Source: Aquamicrobium sp. LC103
Lineage (GTDB): Bacteria; Pseudomonadota; Alphaproteobacteria; Rhizobiales; Rhizobiaceae
Length of the DNA stretch: 64,000 nucleotides
Assembly: GCF_001014615.2 (NCBI RefSeq)
Contig: NZ_LBCQ02000001.1
Coordinates: 248,001-312,000 of the forward strand
Direction: 5' to 3'
Shown here one piece after another: positions 45,135 through 54,166 of the stretch. The notes under the pieces are model-generated. The model did not search any database. It was not told where the DNA came from and worked only from the letters and a program-made list of their open reading frames with translations. The position numbers and the translations under genes were made by a program. The number at the start of each line of letters is the position of its first letter. Within the stretch, counting starts at the first letter, position 1.

Positions 45135-45851
45135 ATGCGGCCATCCAAACGCCAGCCCGACGAAATGCGAGCGATTTCCTTCGAACGCGGCGTGTCGAAA
45201 CACGCCGAGGGCTCGTGCCTGGTGAAGTTCGGCGACACCCACGTGCTGTGCACCGCGAGCCTGGAGGAGAAGGTGCCCGGCTGGATGCGCAATTCCGGCA
45301 AGGGCTGGGTAACGGCCGAATACGGCATGCTGCCGCGCGCCACCGGCGACCGCATGCGCCGCGAGGCTTCCGCCGGCAAGCAGGGTGGCCGCACGCTGGA
45401 AATCCAGCGCCTGATCGGCCGCTCGCTGCGCGCGGTGGTGGATCTGCAGGCGCTCGGCGAGGTGCAGATCACGGTCGATTGCGACGTGATCCAGGCCGAT
45501 GGCGGCACGCGCACGGCTTCGATCACCGGCGGCTTCGTCGCGCTGCACGACTGCCTCAAATGGATGGAGGCGCGCCAGATGGTCAGCGTGCAGCGGGTCC
45601 TCAAGGATCATGTGGCCGCGATCTCCTGCGGCATCCATGACGGCGTGCCGGTCATCGACCTCGACTATCTGGAGGATTCGTCCGCCGGCACCGACGCCAA
45701 TTTCGTCATGACCGGCAAGGGCGGCATCGTCGAGATCCAGGGCACGGCCGAGGGCGAGCCGTTCTCGGAGGAAGAATTCGCGGCCCTGATGGGACTTGCC
45801 CGCAACGGCATCGCGCGGCTGGTCAGCCTGCAGAAGCTGGCGATCGGCTAG
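45135..45851 (+). CDS. rph: Ribonuclease PH
   Basis: 238 residues, standard length. N-terminus [19 protein letters not shown], then [20 protein letters not shown] and the phosphate site [15 protein letters not shown]. It trims the 3' ends of tRNA precursors with phosphate. Divergent from hrcA, a conserved arrangement in alphaproteobacteria. ATG 45135. Confidence 0.96.
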   Translation: MRPSKRQPDEMRAISFERGVSKHAEGSCLVKFGDTHVLCTASLEEKVPGWMRNSGKGWVTAEYGMLPRATGDRMRREASAGKQGGRTLEIQRLIGRSLRAVVDLQALGEVQITVDCDVIQADGGTRTASITGGFVALHDCLKWMEARQMVSVQRVLKDHVAAISCGIHDGVPVIDLDYLEDSSAGTDANFVMTGKGGIVEIQGTAEGEPFSEEEFAALMGLARNGIARLVSLQKLAIG

Positions 45852-45907
45852 AAAGGGCCTATCTGACGCTGGTGGCGCGATTGCGCCACGCGACCCGGAG
45901 CACGACC

Positions 45908-46318
45908 ATGACCCCCTCGGCCATACTGGAGACAGCCCTTTACGTGGACGACCTCGACGCGGCCGAGGAGTTCTATGCCGGCGTGCTCGGCCTGGAGCGG
46001 ATCGCCAAGGTCGCGAATCGTCACGTCTTCTTCCGCTGCGGCGACGGCGTCCTTTTGCTGTTCAACGCCGGCGAGACGGTGAAGCCGCCCGCGCCCGAAG
46101 CGCGCCTGCCGGTGCCGCCGCACGGGACCGAGGGCGAGGGTCACCTCTGCTTCCGGGCGACGGGCGAGGAAATCTCGCGCTGGAAAGCGCATCTGGAGGG
46201 CAAGGGTCTTGAAATAGAGGCCGATTTCGAATGGCCGTCGGGCGGGCGTTCGATCTATTTCCGCGATCCGGCGGGAAATTCGATCGAGTTCGCCGAGGCG
46301 AGAATCTGGGGATTGTGA
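45908..46318 (+). CDS. VOC family (glyoxalase-like) protein
   Basis: 136 residues, one vicinal-oxygen-chelate domain with two beta-alpha-beta halves ([40 protein letters not shown]). Metal ligands probable at the His in GHLCF and the Glu in SIEFAE. Substrate unknown; families include glyoxalase I, dioxygenases and antibiotic-binding proteins. Its stop overlaps the rdgB start by one base. Confidence 0.82.
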   Translation: MTPSAILETALYVDDLDAAEEFYAGVLGLERIAKVANRHVFFRCGDGVLLLFNAGETVKPPAPEARLPVPPHGTEGEGHLCFRATGEEISRWKAHLEGKGLEIEADFEWPSGGRSIYFRDPAGNSIEFAEARIWGL

Positions 46319-46965
46319 TGCGGAAACTGGAAGGCAGGAAGATCGTGGTGGCGAGCCACAACAAGGGCAAGCTCGCCGAGTTCGCCGATCTCATCGCGCC
46401 GTTCGGCTTCGAGGCCGGCTCGGCGGCGGAATACGGCCTTCCCGAGCCGGAGGAGACCGGCACGACCTTCGAGGAGAACGCCTATATCAAGGCTTTCGCG
46501 GCGGCTTCCGCCACCGGCCTGCCGGCGCTTTCGGACGACAGCGGCCTGATGGTCGACGCGCTGGACGGCGCGCCGGGCGTTTACACCGCCAACTGGGCCG
46601 AGCTGCCCGACGGCACGCGCGACTTCGCCCATGCCATGCAGCTCACCGAGGGAAAGCTGCGCGAGAAGGGCGCGACCGGCGGCAAGGAACGCACCGGACG
46701 CTTCGTCTCCGTCATCTGCCTCGCCTGGCCGGACGGCGAGGCCGAATATTTCCGCGGCGAGGTCGATGGCCATCTCGTCTGGCCGCCGCGCGGCGAGCGC
46801 GGCTTCGGTTACGACCCGATGTTTCAGCCGGACGGCTTCGACGCAACCTTCGGCGAGATGAGCGCGGCGGAGAAGCACGGCTGGAAGCCTGGCGACGCGA
46901 CCGCGCTTTCTCACCGGGCGCGCGCCTTCCAAAAATTCGCGCGGTCGAAGCTGGGCTGCGAATGA
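46318..46965 (+). CDS. rdgB: Non-canonical purine NTP pyrophosphatase RdgB (HAM1 family)
   Basis: 215 residues. HAM1 motifs: [51 protein letters not shown] (split). It hydrolyses dITP, ITP and XTP. The ATG at 46318 sits in TGATG with the VOC stop; the last 4 bases overlap hemW, so the three genes are coupled. Confidence 0.95.
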   Translation: MRKLEGRKIVVASHNKGKLAEFADLIAPFGFEAGSAAEYGLPEPEETGTTFEENAYIKAFAAASATGLPALSDDSGLMVDALDGAPGVYTANWAELPDGTRDFAHAMQLTEGKLREKGATGGKERTGRFVSVICLAWPDGEAEYFRGEVDGHLVWPPRGERGFGYDPMFQPDGFDATFGEMSAAEKHGWKPGDATALSHRARAFQKFARSKLGCE

Positions 46966-48125
46966 TCCGCGACGACGACAGAACGCCGGGCTTCGGCGTC
47001 TACGTCCATTGGCCGTTCTGCGCGGCCAAGTGCCCCTACTGCGACTTCAACTCCCATGTCCGGCATCGTCCGGTCGACGAGCAACGCTTCCTCGACGCCT
47101 TCGCGCGCGAAATGGCGACGATGCGCAGCCGCACCGGCCCGCGCGAGGTGACCTCGATATTCCTCGGGGGCGGCACGCCCTCGCTGATGAAGCCGGAAAC
47201 GGTTTCCGGCGTGCTCGATGCCGTGGCGCGCAACTGGACGGTTCCGGGCGGCATCGAGGTGACGCTGGAGGCGAATCCGTCCTCGGTGGAGGCCGAACGG
47301 TTCCGCGGCTACCGCGCCGCCGGCGTCAACCGCGTCTCGCTCGGCGTGCAGGCGCTGAACGACAAGGATCTGCGCTTCCTCGGCCGCCTGCACGACGTCG
47401 AATCCGCCCTTCACGCGATCAGGCTCGCGCGAGAGACTTTCCCGCGATTGTCCTTCGACCTGATCTATGCCCGGCCGGGCCAGACGCTCGAAGCCTGGGA
47501 GGCCGAGCTCGAGCAGGCGATCGGCTACGCCGTCGACCATCTTTCGCTCTACCAGCTCACCATCGAGGAAGGCACGCCGTTTCATGCGCTGCACGCGGCC
47601 GGCAAATTCGCCATCCCCGAGCCGGAGCACGCCGCCGACCTCTACCGCGCGACGCAGGAGGTCACCGCCGCCCACGGCCTGCCCGCCTACGAGATTTCGA
47701 ACCACGCCCGCCCGGGCGCGGAGAGCAGGCACAATCTGGTCTACTGGCGCTACGGCGAATATGTCGGCGTCGGGCCGGGCGCGCACGGACGCTTCGTGGA
47801 GGGCGGCCGCAGGATCGTCACCTTCACCGAGAAGAACCCCGAGAAATGGGCCGGATTGGTGGAAGACCATGGCCACGGCGTGACCGGCGGAGAAATCCTT
47901 ACCCGCTCGGAGGAGGCGGACGAGTTCCTGCTGATGGGGCTGCGTCTCGCCGAAGGCATCGACCTCGCCCGCTACGAGCAGCTTTCCGGCCGGCCGCTTT
48001 CCTCGCGCCGCATCGCGACGCTGCAGGAGGAGGACCTCGTCGCCCCGGTCGGCAATTCGCGCCTGCGCGCCACCTCCACCGGCATGATCGTGCTCGACGC
48101 GGTGGTCGCCGACCTCGCCCGCTGA
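46962..48125 (+). CDS. hemW: Radical SAM haem chaperone HemW
   Basis: 387 residues. The radical SAM cluster is [10 protein letters not shown] (C-x3-C-x2-C) near residues 20-27, preceded by FGVYVHWPF, and the C-terminal HemN domain follows. Called HemW rather than HemN by length and the single N-terminal cluster; HemW carries haem rather than oxidising coproporphyrinogen. Its TGA abuts the reverse stop of the next gene, forming TGATCA. Confidence 0.92.
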   Translation: MIRDDDRTPGFGVYVHWPFCAAKCPYCDFNSHVRHRPVDEQRFLDAFAREMATMRSRTGPREVTSIFLGGGTPSLMKPETVSGVLDAVARNWTVPGGIEVTLEANPSSVEAERFRGYRAAGVNRVSLGVQALNDKDLRFLGRLHDVESALHAIRLARETFPRLSFDLIYARPGQTLEAWEAELEQAIGYAVDHLSLYQLTIEEGTPFHALHAAGKFAIPEPEHAADLYRATQEVTAAHGLPAYEISNHARPGAESRHNLVYWRYGEYVGVGPGAHGRFVEGGRRIVTFTEKNPEKWAGLVEDHGHGVTGGEILTRSEEADEFLLMGLRLAEGIDLARYEQLSGRPLSSRRIATLQEEDLVAPVGNSRLRATSTGMIVLDAVVADLAR

Positions 48126-49379
48126 TCAGGCGGCGACCTTCCCGCCCTCGCGGTCGCCTCGTCCGGCGCGGCGGGCGACGTTCCAGCCGATGAGCGCGGC
48201 TGCGAGAAGCACCAGCGCGGCGAGCAGGAAGGCGAGGCCCGGCCACGGCAAGGGCGAGCCATCGCGCACCGAGAACGCATAGACCGCGCCGAAGAACAGC
48301 GGCGAGGCGATGCCGGCGACGCTCGCCACGCTCATATTGGCGCCCTGGAGCTGGCCCTGCTCGCTCTCGGAGACGCGGCGCGTCATCAGCGACTGGATCG
48401 TCGGCATGGCGAGCCCCCAGAGCGCGTTGGGGAACATGGCGATGGTGAACGACAGGCCCGTCGGGGCGATTCCCATCAAGGTGAGGCCGAGCGCGCCGCC
48501 GAACAGGCCGAACACCATGACGACGCGGTCGCCGAAGCGCTTGACGGCCGGCCCGACCAGCAGGCCCTGTACCAGCATGTCGAGCACGCCGACGAGCGCC
48601 AGCAGCACGCCGACCTCCCACGCGCTCCAGCCGTAGCGATAGCCGGCGTAGAGCACGAAGACCGCCGAAAAGACGTGGTGCGCGAAATGGAGGAGGAAAT
48701 TGACGATGGCGAGACCGGTCAGCTCGGCATGCGAGCGCAGGAGCATCATCGCGCCGAACGGATTGGCCCTGCGCCAGGAAAACGCCATCCGTTTCTCCAC
48801 GGCGAGCGATTCCGGCAGGATGAAGAGCCCGTAGAGGAAGGCGACGCCGCTCAGCCCGGCGGCGAACCAGAACGGCGCGCGCGGCGAGATCTCGCCTAGG
48901 AAGCCGCCGATCAGCGGCCCCGCGACGAAGCCGGCCGAGAAGGCGGCGCCGATCAGTCCGTAGGCGCGGGCGCGGCCCTCGGGCGGCGTGATGTCGGCCA
49001 TATAGGCGAAGACCGTGGTGAAGCTCGCGGAGGTGATGCCGGCGATGATGCGGCCGAGCGCCAGCCACCACAGGTCCGGCGCCACCGCCATCAGCACGTA
49101 GTCACAAGCCAGACCGATGGTGGAAAGCAATATCACCGGCCGGCGACCATACCGGTCCGACAGCGAGCCGATCACCGGCGAGGCGACGAACTGCATGCCG
49201 GCCCACAGCGCGACGAAGACGCCGTTGATCCAGCCGGCCTCGGCGTTCGAGCCGGCGAACTGCTCGATCAGGGCCGGCAGGACGGGAATGACGATACCCA
49301 TCGCCACGATGTCGAGGACCGCCGTGACGAATATGAACGCGATGGCCGCCTTGCGGCGCGAGCCGGTGATGGGGTGCAT
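48126..49379 (-). CDS. MFS exporter, TCR/Tet family
   Basis: 417 residues, twelve membrane helices. The MFS loop SLSDRYGRRPVILLS and the drug-exporter motif after helix 5 (GLIGAAFSAGFVAGPLIGGF) place it with tetracycline-efflux-like (TCR/Tet) proteins. Whether it exports tetracycline is not shown. ATG 49377-49379; the frame remains open upstream but that part is antisense to rsmI. Confidence 0.85.
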   Translation of the reverse strand: MHPITGSRRKAAIAFIFVTAVLDIVAMGIVIPVLPALIEQFAGSNAEAGWINGVFVALWAGMQFVASPVIGSLSDRYGRRPVILLSTIGLACDYVLMAVAPDLWWLALGRIIAGITSASFTTVFAYMADITPPEGRARAYGLIGAAFSAGFVAGPLIGGFLGEISPRAPFWFAAGLSGVAFLYGLFILPESLAVEKRMAFSWRRANPFGAMMLLRSHAELTGLAIVNFLLHFAHHVFSAVFVLYAGYRYGWSAWEVGVLLALVGVLDMLVQGLLVGPAVKRFGDRVVMVFGLFGGALGLTLMGIAPTGLSFTIAMFPNALWGLAMPTIQSLMTRRVSESEQGQLQGANMSVASVAGIASPLFFGAVYAFSVRDGSPLPWPGLAFLLAALVLLAAALIGWNVARRAGRGDREGGKVAA

Positions 49380-49550
49380 GGCACTGTCTCGAATTGGGAG
49401 GCGAGCTATATACCCGCGCTTCTCGCGGCGCCATCCGCCGGAAACCGCCAGCGATTGATCCAGGCGCGCTCTCCTGACAAGCGGCGGCAGGAGCTTTGCA
49501 ACCGCAGCGCCGCCGTGCCATGAAGGCCGCTGGAGAAAGGGCGATTTGCG

Positions 49551-50447
49551 ATGGATGACGAAGGCGGGCGGAACTATCTGATCGGTCAAGCTGCTTTCGC
49601 CGCGCGCCCGCTCGAGCCCGCGCTCCATATCGTCGCCACGCCCATCGGCAACCTCTCCGACATCACCTTGCGCGCGCTGGAAACGCTGGCGGCGGCCGAC
49701 ATTCTCGCCTGCGAGGACACGCGCGTCACCCGCGTGCTGCTGGAACGCTACGGCATTCGCCGACGCACGACCGCCTATCACGAGCACAACGCCGCGGAGG
49801 CCGGACCGAAACTGATCGAGGCCGTGCTGGCGGGCAGGAGCGTCGCGCTCGTCTCCGACGCCGGCACGCCGCTCGTTTCCGATCCCGGCTACCGGCTGGT
49901 GGCCGAGGCGATCGAGGCGGGCGTCAGGGTCGTGCCGATCCCCGGTCCTTCGGCGCTGCTCGCCGCGCTCGCCGCCTCCGGCCTGCCCTCGGACGCGTTC
50001 TTCTTTGCCGGCTTCCTTCCGGCCAAGGACGGCCAGCGGCGGAGCCGGCTGGAGGAGCTGAAGGCCGTGCCGGGAACGCTGGTCTTCTACGAATCGCCGC
50101 GCCGGCTGGCCGGCAGCCTTTCCGCGATGACGGAGAGCCTCGGCGACCGACCCGCGGCCGTCGGACGCGAATTGACCAAGACGTTCGAGGAGATGCGGCG
50201 CGGTAGCCTCGCGGAGCTCGCCGCGCGCTACGGCGAGGAGCCGACGCCGAAGGGCGAGATCGTCGTCTGCGTCGGCCCGCCCCTGCCGGCCGAGGCGCCC
50301 GACGCCGCCGACACCGACCGGCTGCTTCTCTCGCTTGCCGGCGAAATGAGCGCGTCGAAGGCCGCGGGCGAGGCCGCGCGCATGACCGGCGGCCGCAAGA
50401 CCGATCTCTACCGCCGGCTCATGGAACTCAAGGGCGATGGCGGATAG
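49551..50447 (+). CDS. rsmI: 16S rRNA (cytidine1402-2'-O)-methyltransferase
   Basis: 298 residues. Tetrapyrrole-methylase-like fold: [55 protein letters not shown]. It methylates C1402 of 16S rRNA ribose. It begins at ATG 49551 and overlaps yraN by 11 bases, the usual pairing. Confidence 0.95.
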   Translation: MDDEGGRNYLIGQAAFAARPLEPALHIVATPIGNLSDITLRALETLAAADILACEDTRVTRVLLERYGIRRRTTAYHEHNAAEAGPKLIEAVLAGRSVALVSDAGTPLVSDPGYRLVAEAIEAGVRVVPIPGPSALLAALAASGLPSDAFFFAGFLPAKDGQRRSRLEELKAVPGTLVFYESPRRLAGSLSAMTESLGDRPAAVGRELTKTFEEMRRGSLAELAARYGEEPTPKGEIVVCVGPPLPAEAPDAADTDRLLLSLAGEMSASKAAGEAARMTGGRKTDLYRRLMELKGDGG

Positions 50448-50814
50448 TCGGCGCAAGACGCGGCTCCACAACCATCGGCGCGGCCATCGCGGCGAATGGC
50501 TCGCCTCCGTGGCCCTCATGCTGAAAGGCTACCGCATCCTCGCGCGGCGCTACCGCACCAGGCTCGGCGAGATCGACCTGATCGCCCGGCGCGGCGACCT
50601 CGTGCTGATCGTCGAGGTGAAGACGCGGCCGACGCTGATCGACGCCATGGAGGCGCTGGCCTTCACCTCGCAGCGCCGGATCGAGGCGGCCGCCGATCTG
50701 TGGCTGTCGCGGCAACCGGATTTCGGGCGGCTTTCGGTGCGCTTCGACATGGTGGCGGTGCTGCCGCGCCGCTGGCCGGTGCATGTCGAAAACATATTTC
50801 ACGGGCGCAATTGA
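50437..50814 (+). CDS. yraN: YraN family putative endonuclease (UPF0102)
   Basis: 125 residues. Restriction-endonuclease-like: [45 protein letters not shown], with Glu, Asp, Glu-x-Lys in the order of the PD-(D/E)XK fold. Function uncertain, commonly with rsmI. In related genomes gshB often follows; here an accessory segment does. Confidence 0.92.
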   Translation: MADSRRKTRLHNHRRGHRGEWLASVALMLKGYRILARRYRTRLGEIDLIARRGDLVLIVEVKTRPTLIDAMEALAFTSQRRIEAAADLWLSRQPDFGRLSVRFDMVAVLPRRWPVHVENIFHGRN

Positions 50815-50892
50815 ACTCGCGAAGAATCCCACTTGCCGTTGCGTAAGATCGGGTGACAATCCCTCCCAGGGAACAAACCGAAGGAGGACGTC

Positions 50893-51717
50893 ATGTGCCA
50901 TCATTGCGTGATCGAGAACGTGAAATCCAACATGCTGAGCCGCCGCAATTTCTTCAAGGGCGGCCTGGCGGCCGCGGCAGCCGCGACGGCGGTCTCGGCC
51001 GCGCCGCGGCCGCTCCTCGCGCAGGCCGCGCCACGGAAGGCCGAGGACCTCACCCATGAGCTCCACGAGGCGTTTCCGACCTTCTTCGGCGACCAGCAGC
51101 TCTTCATCGAGCAGAAATTCTCCTTCGCCAAGGACACGTTCAACCTGAACGAATGGCGCATCAACGAACACACCGGCACGCATATCGACGCGCCGCTGCA
51201 TTTCTCCGCGGACGGGAAATCGGTGGCCGAACTGCCGGTCGAGGACCTCTTCCTGCCGCTCGTCGTGGTCGACATCAGCGCCAAGGCCGCCGAGGATCCG
51301 GACGCACAGGTGACGCCCGACGACGTCAAGGCGTGGACGGACGCCAATGGCGACATTCCGGAAGGCGCGTGCGTGGCGATGCATTCCGGCTGGGGCGCGC
51401 ATGTGGCGACCGAGAAGTTCCGCAATCTCGGCGACGACGGCAAGACCATGCATTTCCCCGGCTTCCACGTCGAAACCGCGCGGATGCTGATGGAACTGCC
51501 CTCGGTGAAGGCGATCGCCGTCGACACGCTGTCGCTCGATTTCGGCAAGTCGCCGGATTTCGCCGTCCACAACAGCTGGCTGCCGTCGGGCCGCTACGGC
51601 ATCGAGGGCGTCGCCAATCTCGACCGGCTGCCGGCCTCGGGCGCGACGATCGTGGTCGGCGCGCCCAAGATTCGTGGCGCCACCGGCGGTCCGGGACGCA
51701 TCTTCGCGCTGGTTTGA
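50893..51717 (+). CDS. Tat-exported cyclase/formamidase family protein
   Basis: 274 residues. N-terminus MCHHCVIENVKSN, then a twin-arginine signal SRRNFFKGG with an Ala-rich stretch and a likely cleavage near residue 46. The cyclase domain has metal-binding HTGTHIDAPLHFS. Relatives are kynurenine formamidase and putative cyclases. Export of such an enzyme suggests a periplasmic substrate, unknown. The start has AAGGAGG (50881-50887) upstream. Confidence 0.85.
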   Translation: MCHHCVIENVKSNMLSRRNFFKGGLAAAAAATAVSAAPRPLLAQAAPRKAEDLTHELHEAFPTFFGDQQLFIEQKFSFAKDTFNLNEWRINEHTGTHIDAPLHFSADGKSVAELPVEDLFLPLVVVDISAKAAEDPDAQVTPDDVKAWTDANGDIPEGACVAMHSGWGAHVATEKFRNLGDDGKTMHFPGFHVETARMLMELPSVKAIAVDTLSLDFGKSPDFAVHNSWLPSGRYGIEGVANLDRLPASGATIVVGAPKIRGATGGPGRIFALV

Positions 51718-51782
51718 GGAGCCGAACCGGAACCTCGTTCCTTCGCCGTCGTGCATCGGGTTCACCTTCCTGATCCGGCGTT

Positions 51783-51930
51783 TACCCCCACTCCTGACCC
51801 CTCCCCACAAGGGGGAGGGGGACTTGGCGGCCGCAATGTCCGCGCCCGCGCGTCGCCCCCGCCGGGGTTCCTGGCGGAGCCGTCGGAGATTCTCCTCTCC
51901 CTTGTGGGGAGGGGTCAGGGGTGGGGGTGT
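51783..51930. repeat. Palindromic element P2, diverged relative of P1
   Basis: Left arm begins TACCCCCACTCCTGACCCC; the right arm ends GAGGGGTCAGGGGTGGGGGT. The arms match imperfectly over about 40 bases and resemble the arms of P1 at 23414-23539. It starts 66 bases after the cyclase stop. Confidence 0.8.
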
Positions 51931-52136
51931 GAAGCCAGCCTTCATCGGCGATCTCCTTTGACGGCGATTGTCCTTTGATCATGAAGCCGGGCGTTCTCCT
52001 TTGTTCCGCCTCCGCCTCGCCCGGCGACCTGCCGGGGCGAGCCACGGGTCCCGACCCGTCCTTCGGCCCCCCTTGGGGGAGAGGAGACCGTCGAGGCCAC
52101 GCCATTCCTCCCGAAGGAAGCCAGGCGGGCGCGCCT

Positions 52137-52188
52137 CTTCTCCCCGGCGGGGAGAAGGTGGCCGCGAAGCGGCCGGATGAGGGGGCGC
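52137..52188. repeat. Rhizobial intergenic palindrome with GGAGAAGGTGGCC motif
   Basis: Perfect inverted repeat CTTCTCCCCG-g-CGGGGAGAAG (52137-52157) followed by GTGGCCGCGAAGCGGCC and GGATGAGGGGGC. This pattern is widespread between genes in Rhizobiales. No gene in it. Confidence 0.75.
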
Positions 52189-52342
52189 ACCCAAGCCGAG
52201 GGATGGCGAGGCGTCGCGGCCGCGCGCCGTCCCCGCCACGCCCCGCTTGCGGTCTGGCCATTGATCCTTCGCCCCTTCGATCCTTCGACCCTTCGACGAG
52301 CTCAGGGCTCAGGGCTCGGGATGAGGGAGTAAGGTCGGGAGA

Positions 52343-52402
52343 CGGGCGGCCGGAGGGTCGCTCATCTGAAAGTTGCGTGCGACCTTCCGGCCGTCCGCCC
52401 GG
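52343..52402. repeat. Imperfect inverted repeat
   Basis: CGGGCGGCCGGAGGGTCGC on the left and GCGACCTTCCGGCCGTCCGC on the right; the arms face each other across about 20 bases, with a few mismatches. Part of the repeat mosaic. Confidence 0.6.
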
Positions 52403-52813
52403 CGATTTGCGTCCGCGCCCGTTCCGCTGCCCTCCTGCGCCCCCGCGGGACCGTTCCCGCTCGAAACGCCGAAGGTTGCGTGCTCGCTCCAGCACACCCG
52501 GCGCGTAGTCGCCGGGGAGGAACCTCTGGACGCGGCCTCCCCGGCCGCGGCTTACGAGGCCGCGGCGGAGGCGCCGTCCCCTTCCCACGCAACCACCGTC
52601 ATGATCGGCGTTCCCATGGAAGAGGCGCACGCAGGATAGACGCGGCGGCAAGGGGCGTGGATGAAAAAGCGGACGGCGAAAGGCGAATGCGGGGGAAATG
52701 AAGGGGTTGGGCGGAAGGAGGGGGCGGATTTGTGCACGGTTCGTCTAGCGTCGTCTTCCCGCTTCGCCAGCGCGCAACGCCTGCGGTCGCCGTAAAGGGC
52801 GGCGGCCTTCCCG

Positions 52814-52979
52814 CTTCGTCATCCTCGGGCTCGACCCGAGGATCCATGCCGGAACGGCGACAAAGGCGAGACGGTTCAGAGCGCGGGCCAGCGCCGCACC
52901 GCGCGGCCGGGCGGCTCAGGCATGGATCCCAGGGTCTGCGCCTGCGCTTACGCTCCGGCTCCGCCCTGGGATGACGAAG
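52814..52979. repeat. Element A, copy 1 (166 bp, complete)
   Basis: Bounded by CTTCGTCATCC (52814-52824) and its exact reverse complement GGATGACGAAG (52969-52979). Left inner hairpin CCTCGGG-ctcga-CCCGAGG then GGATCCATGCC; right side GGCATGGATCC then CCAGGG...CCCTGG. Copies 2 and 4 have the same length of 166 bp. Confidence 0.9.
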
Positions 52980-53079
52980 AGAGAGACGGGGCGGCAAATC
53001 GCCGACGCTGGAGGTTGGCGGGCGACACTTCGCCGGCGCGGAACGCCTGCCTTGGCCGGATGAGGCAGCGGCCTTTCCG
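52980..53079. repeat. Companion repeat B, copy 1
   Basis: Contains AAATCGCCGACGCTGGAGG and TTGGCCGGATGAGGCAGCGG; it joins element A copies 1 and 2. Diverged copies follow the other A elements. Confidence 0.75.
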
Positions 53080-53245
53080 CTTCGTCATCCTCGGGCTCGA
53101 CCCGAGGATCCATGCCGGAGCGGCGACGAAGGCGGGACGGTTCGGAACGCAGGCCAGCGCAGCCTCGCGCGGCCGGACGGTTCAGGCATGGATCCCAGGG
53201 TCTGCGCCTGCGCTTACGCTCCGGCTCCGCCCTGGGATGACGAAG
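53080..53245. repeat. Element A, copy 2 (166 bp, complete)
   Basis: Bounded by CTTCGTCATCC (53080-53090) and GGATGACGAAG (53235-53245). Same inner hairpins as copy 1. Confidence 0.9.
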
Positions 53246-53328
53246 GGGAGACGGGGCGGCCAATGGCCGACGCTGGAGGTTGGCGGGGCGGCTATCGCTT
53301 GGCCGTACTTACAGGCTTGGTCTGTCTG
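53246..53328. repeat. Companion repeat B, copy 2 (diverged)
   Basis: Begins GGGAGACGGGGCGGCC and contains GCCGACGCTGGAGGTTGG; the second half differs from copy 1. Ends at the miniature A element. Confidence 0.6.
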
Positions 53329-53362
53329 CTTCGTCATCCTTGCCGAGCCCCGGATGACGAAG
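53329..53362. repeat. Element A miniature: bare 11-bp inverted repeat
   Basis: CTTCGTCATCC (53329-53339), a 12-base spacer, GGATGACGAAG (53352-53362). Only the two ends of element A. It stops 26 bases before the ATG of the GIY-YIG gene, where it could serve as a substrate or operator. Confidence 0.85.
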
Positions 53363-53388
53363 GTGAGGCGTCCGGCTAAGCTTGCGTC

Positions 53389-53676
53389 ATGACCGGCTAT
53401 GTCTACATGACCGCGAGCCAGAAACGGGGCACGATCTATATCGGCGTCACCAACGACCTCGGGCGCCGCATGCCCGAACACAAGGCGGGGACGGGTTCCC
53501 GGTTTACCGGCCGGTACGGCGTCCACCGCCTTGTCTGGTACGAAGAGCATTTCGATATCCGCGACGCGATCCAGCGCGAGAAATCGCTGAAACGCTGGCC
53601 GCGTCGGTGGAAGATCGACCTGATCGAAAGGGCGAACCCCGATTGGAACGAACTGTTTCGCGGCATGGGATGGTAG
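53389..53676 (+). CDS. GIY-YIG domain nuclease, single-domain
   Basis: 95 residues, essentially one GIY-YIG domain. Elements: Y4-V-Y6 strand, Y17-I-G19 (IYIGVTNDLGRR), catalytic Arg26, His31, Glu64 (QREKSLK), Asn83 near the end. The group is that of small URI/YhbQ-like proteins common in alphaproteobacteria and known to nick DNA in related enzymes. It stands alone inside an array of element A and B repeats, with no domain for DNA recognition. A miniature A palindrome lies 26 bases upstream and a partial A element begins 36 bases downstream. Genetic mobility is an inference. Confidence 0.9.
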   Translation: MTGYVYMTASQKRGTIYIGVTNDLGRRMPEHKAGTGSRFTGRYGVHRLVWYEEHFDIRDAIQREKSLKRWPRRWKIDLIERANPDWNELFRGMGW

Positions 53677-53712
53677 TGCCTGCCTTGGCCGGATGAGGCA
53701 GCGGCCTTTCCG

Positions 53713-53812
53713 CTTCGTCATCCTCGAGCTCAACCCGAGGATCCATGCCGGAGCGGCGACGAAGGCGGGGCGGTTCAGAACGCAGGGCCCGCGCAGCCTC
53801 GCGCGGGGCCGG
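53713..53812. repeat. Element A, copy 3 (left half only)
   Basis: Starts CTTCGTCATCC (53713-53723), continues with the hairpin (TCGAGCTCAACCCGAGG, one arm changed) and the middle segment, then stops; the right half and the GGATGACGAAG end are missing. It directly follows the GIY-YIG gene. Confidence 0.75.
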
Positions 53813-53901
53813 ATCGGCAAATCGCCGACGCTGGAGGTCGGCGGGCGACACTTCGCCGGCGCAGAACGCCTGTGGTGGCCAATTGGGCGGCGGCCTCCCC
53901 G
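53813..53901. repeat. Companion repeat B, copy 3
   Basis: Contains AAATCGCCGACGCTGGAGG and ACACTTCGCCGGCGCAGAAC; leads into element A copy 4. Confidence 0.7.
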
Positions 53902-54067
53902 CTTCGTCATCCTCGGGCTCGACCCGAGGATCCATGCCGGAGCGGCGACGAAGGCGGGACGGTTCAGAACGCAGGCTTGCGCCGCACCGCGCGGCCGGAC
54001 GGCTCAGGCATGGATCCCAGGGTCTGCGCCTGCGCTTGCGCTCCGGCTCCGCCCTGGGATGACGAAG
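53902..54067. repeat. Element A, copy 4 (166 bp, complete)
   Basis: Bounded by CTTCGTCATCC (53902-53912) and GGATGACGAAG (54057-54067). Same structure as copies 1 and 2. Confidence 0.9.
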
Positions 54068-54138
54068 GGGAGATGGGGCGGCAAATCGCCGACGCTGGAG
54101 GTTGGCGGGGCGGCACTTAGGCGGGGCGGAACGCTGAC
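54068..54138. repeat. Companion repeat B, copy 4 (short)
   Basis: Begins GGGAGATGGGGCGGC and contains AAATCGCCGACGCTGGAGG, GGCACTTAGG. Ends near the P450 stop at 54167. Confidence 0.65.
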
Positions 54139-54166
54139 GTGCCGAAACCGGGCGACGGGTCGGTTG

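Larger units (their letters stand above)
51718..52813. other. Gene-free mosaic of palindromic repeats
   Basis: About 1.1 kb with no coding region I can support. It holds element P2, the stem element at 52137, the imperfect inverted repeat at 52343 and a tract CCTTCGACGAGCTCAGG near 52286. Open frames on both strands here lack any recognisable domain and look like chance results of high G+C. Confidence 0.7.

Noticed and set aside
49380-50519. N-terminal extension of the MFS exporter frame
   Set aside because: It runs antisense through rsmI and has no transporter features; the family start is at 49379.
51782-52651. Minus-strand 289-codon open frame in the repeat region
   Set aside because: Covers palindromic repeats and has no recognisable domain.
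52814-54138. Considered as a CRISPR array
   Set aside because: Repeats are long (166 bp), themselves palindromic, few, and the intervening sequence is also repeated; no cas genes.
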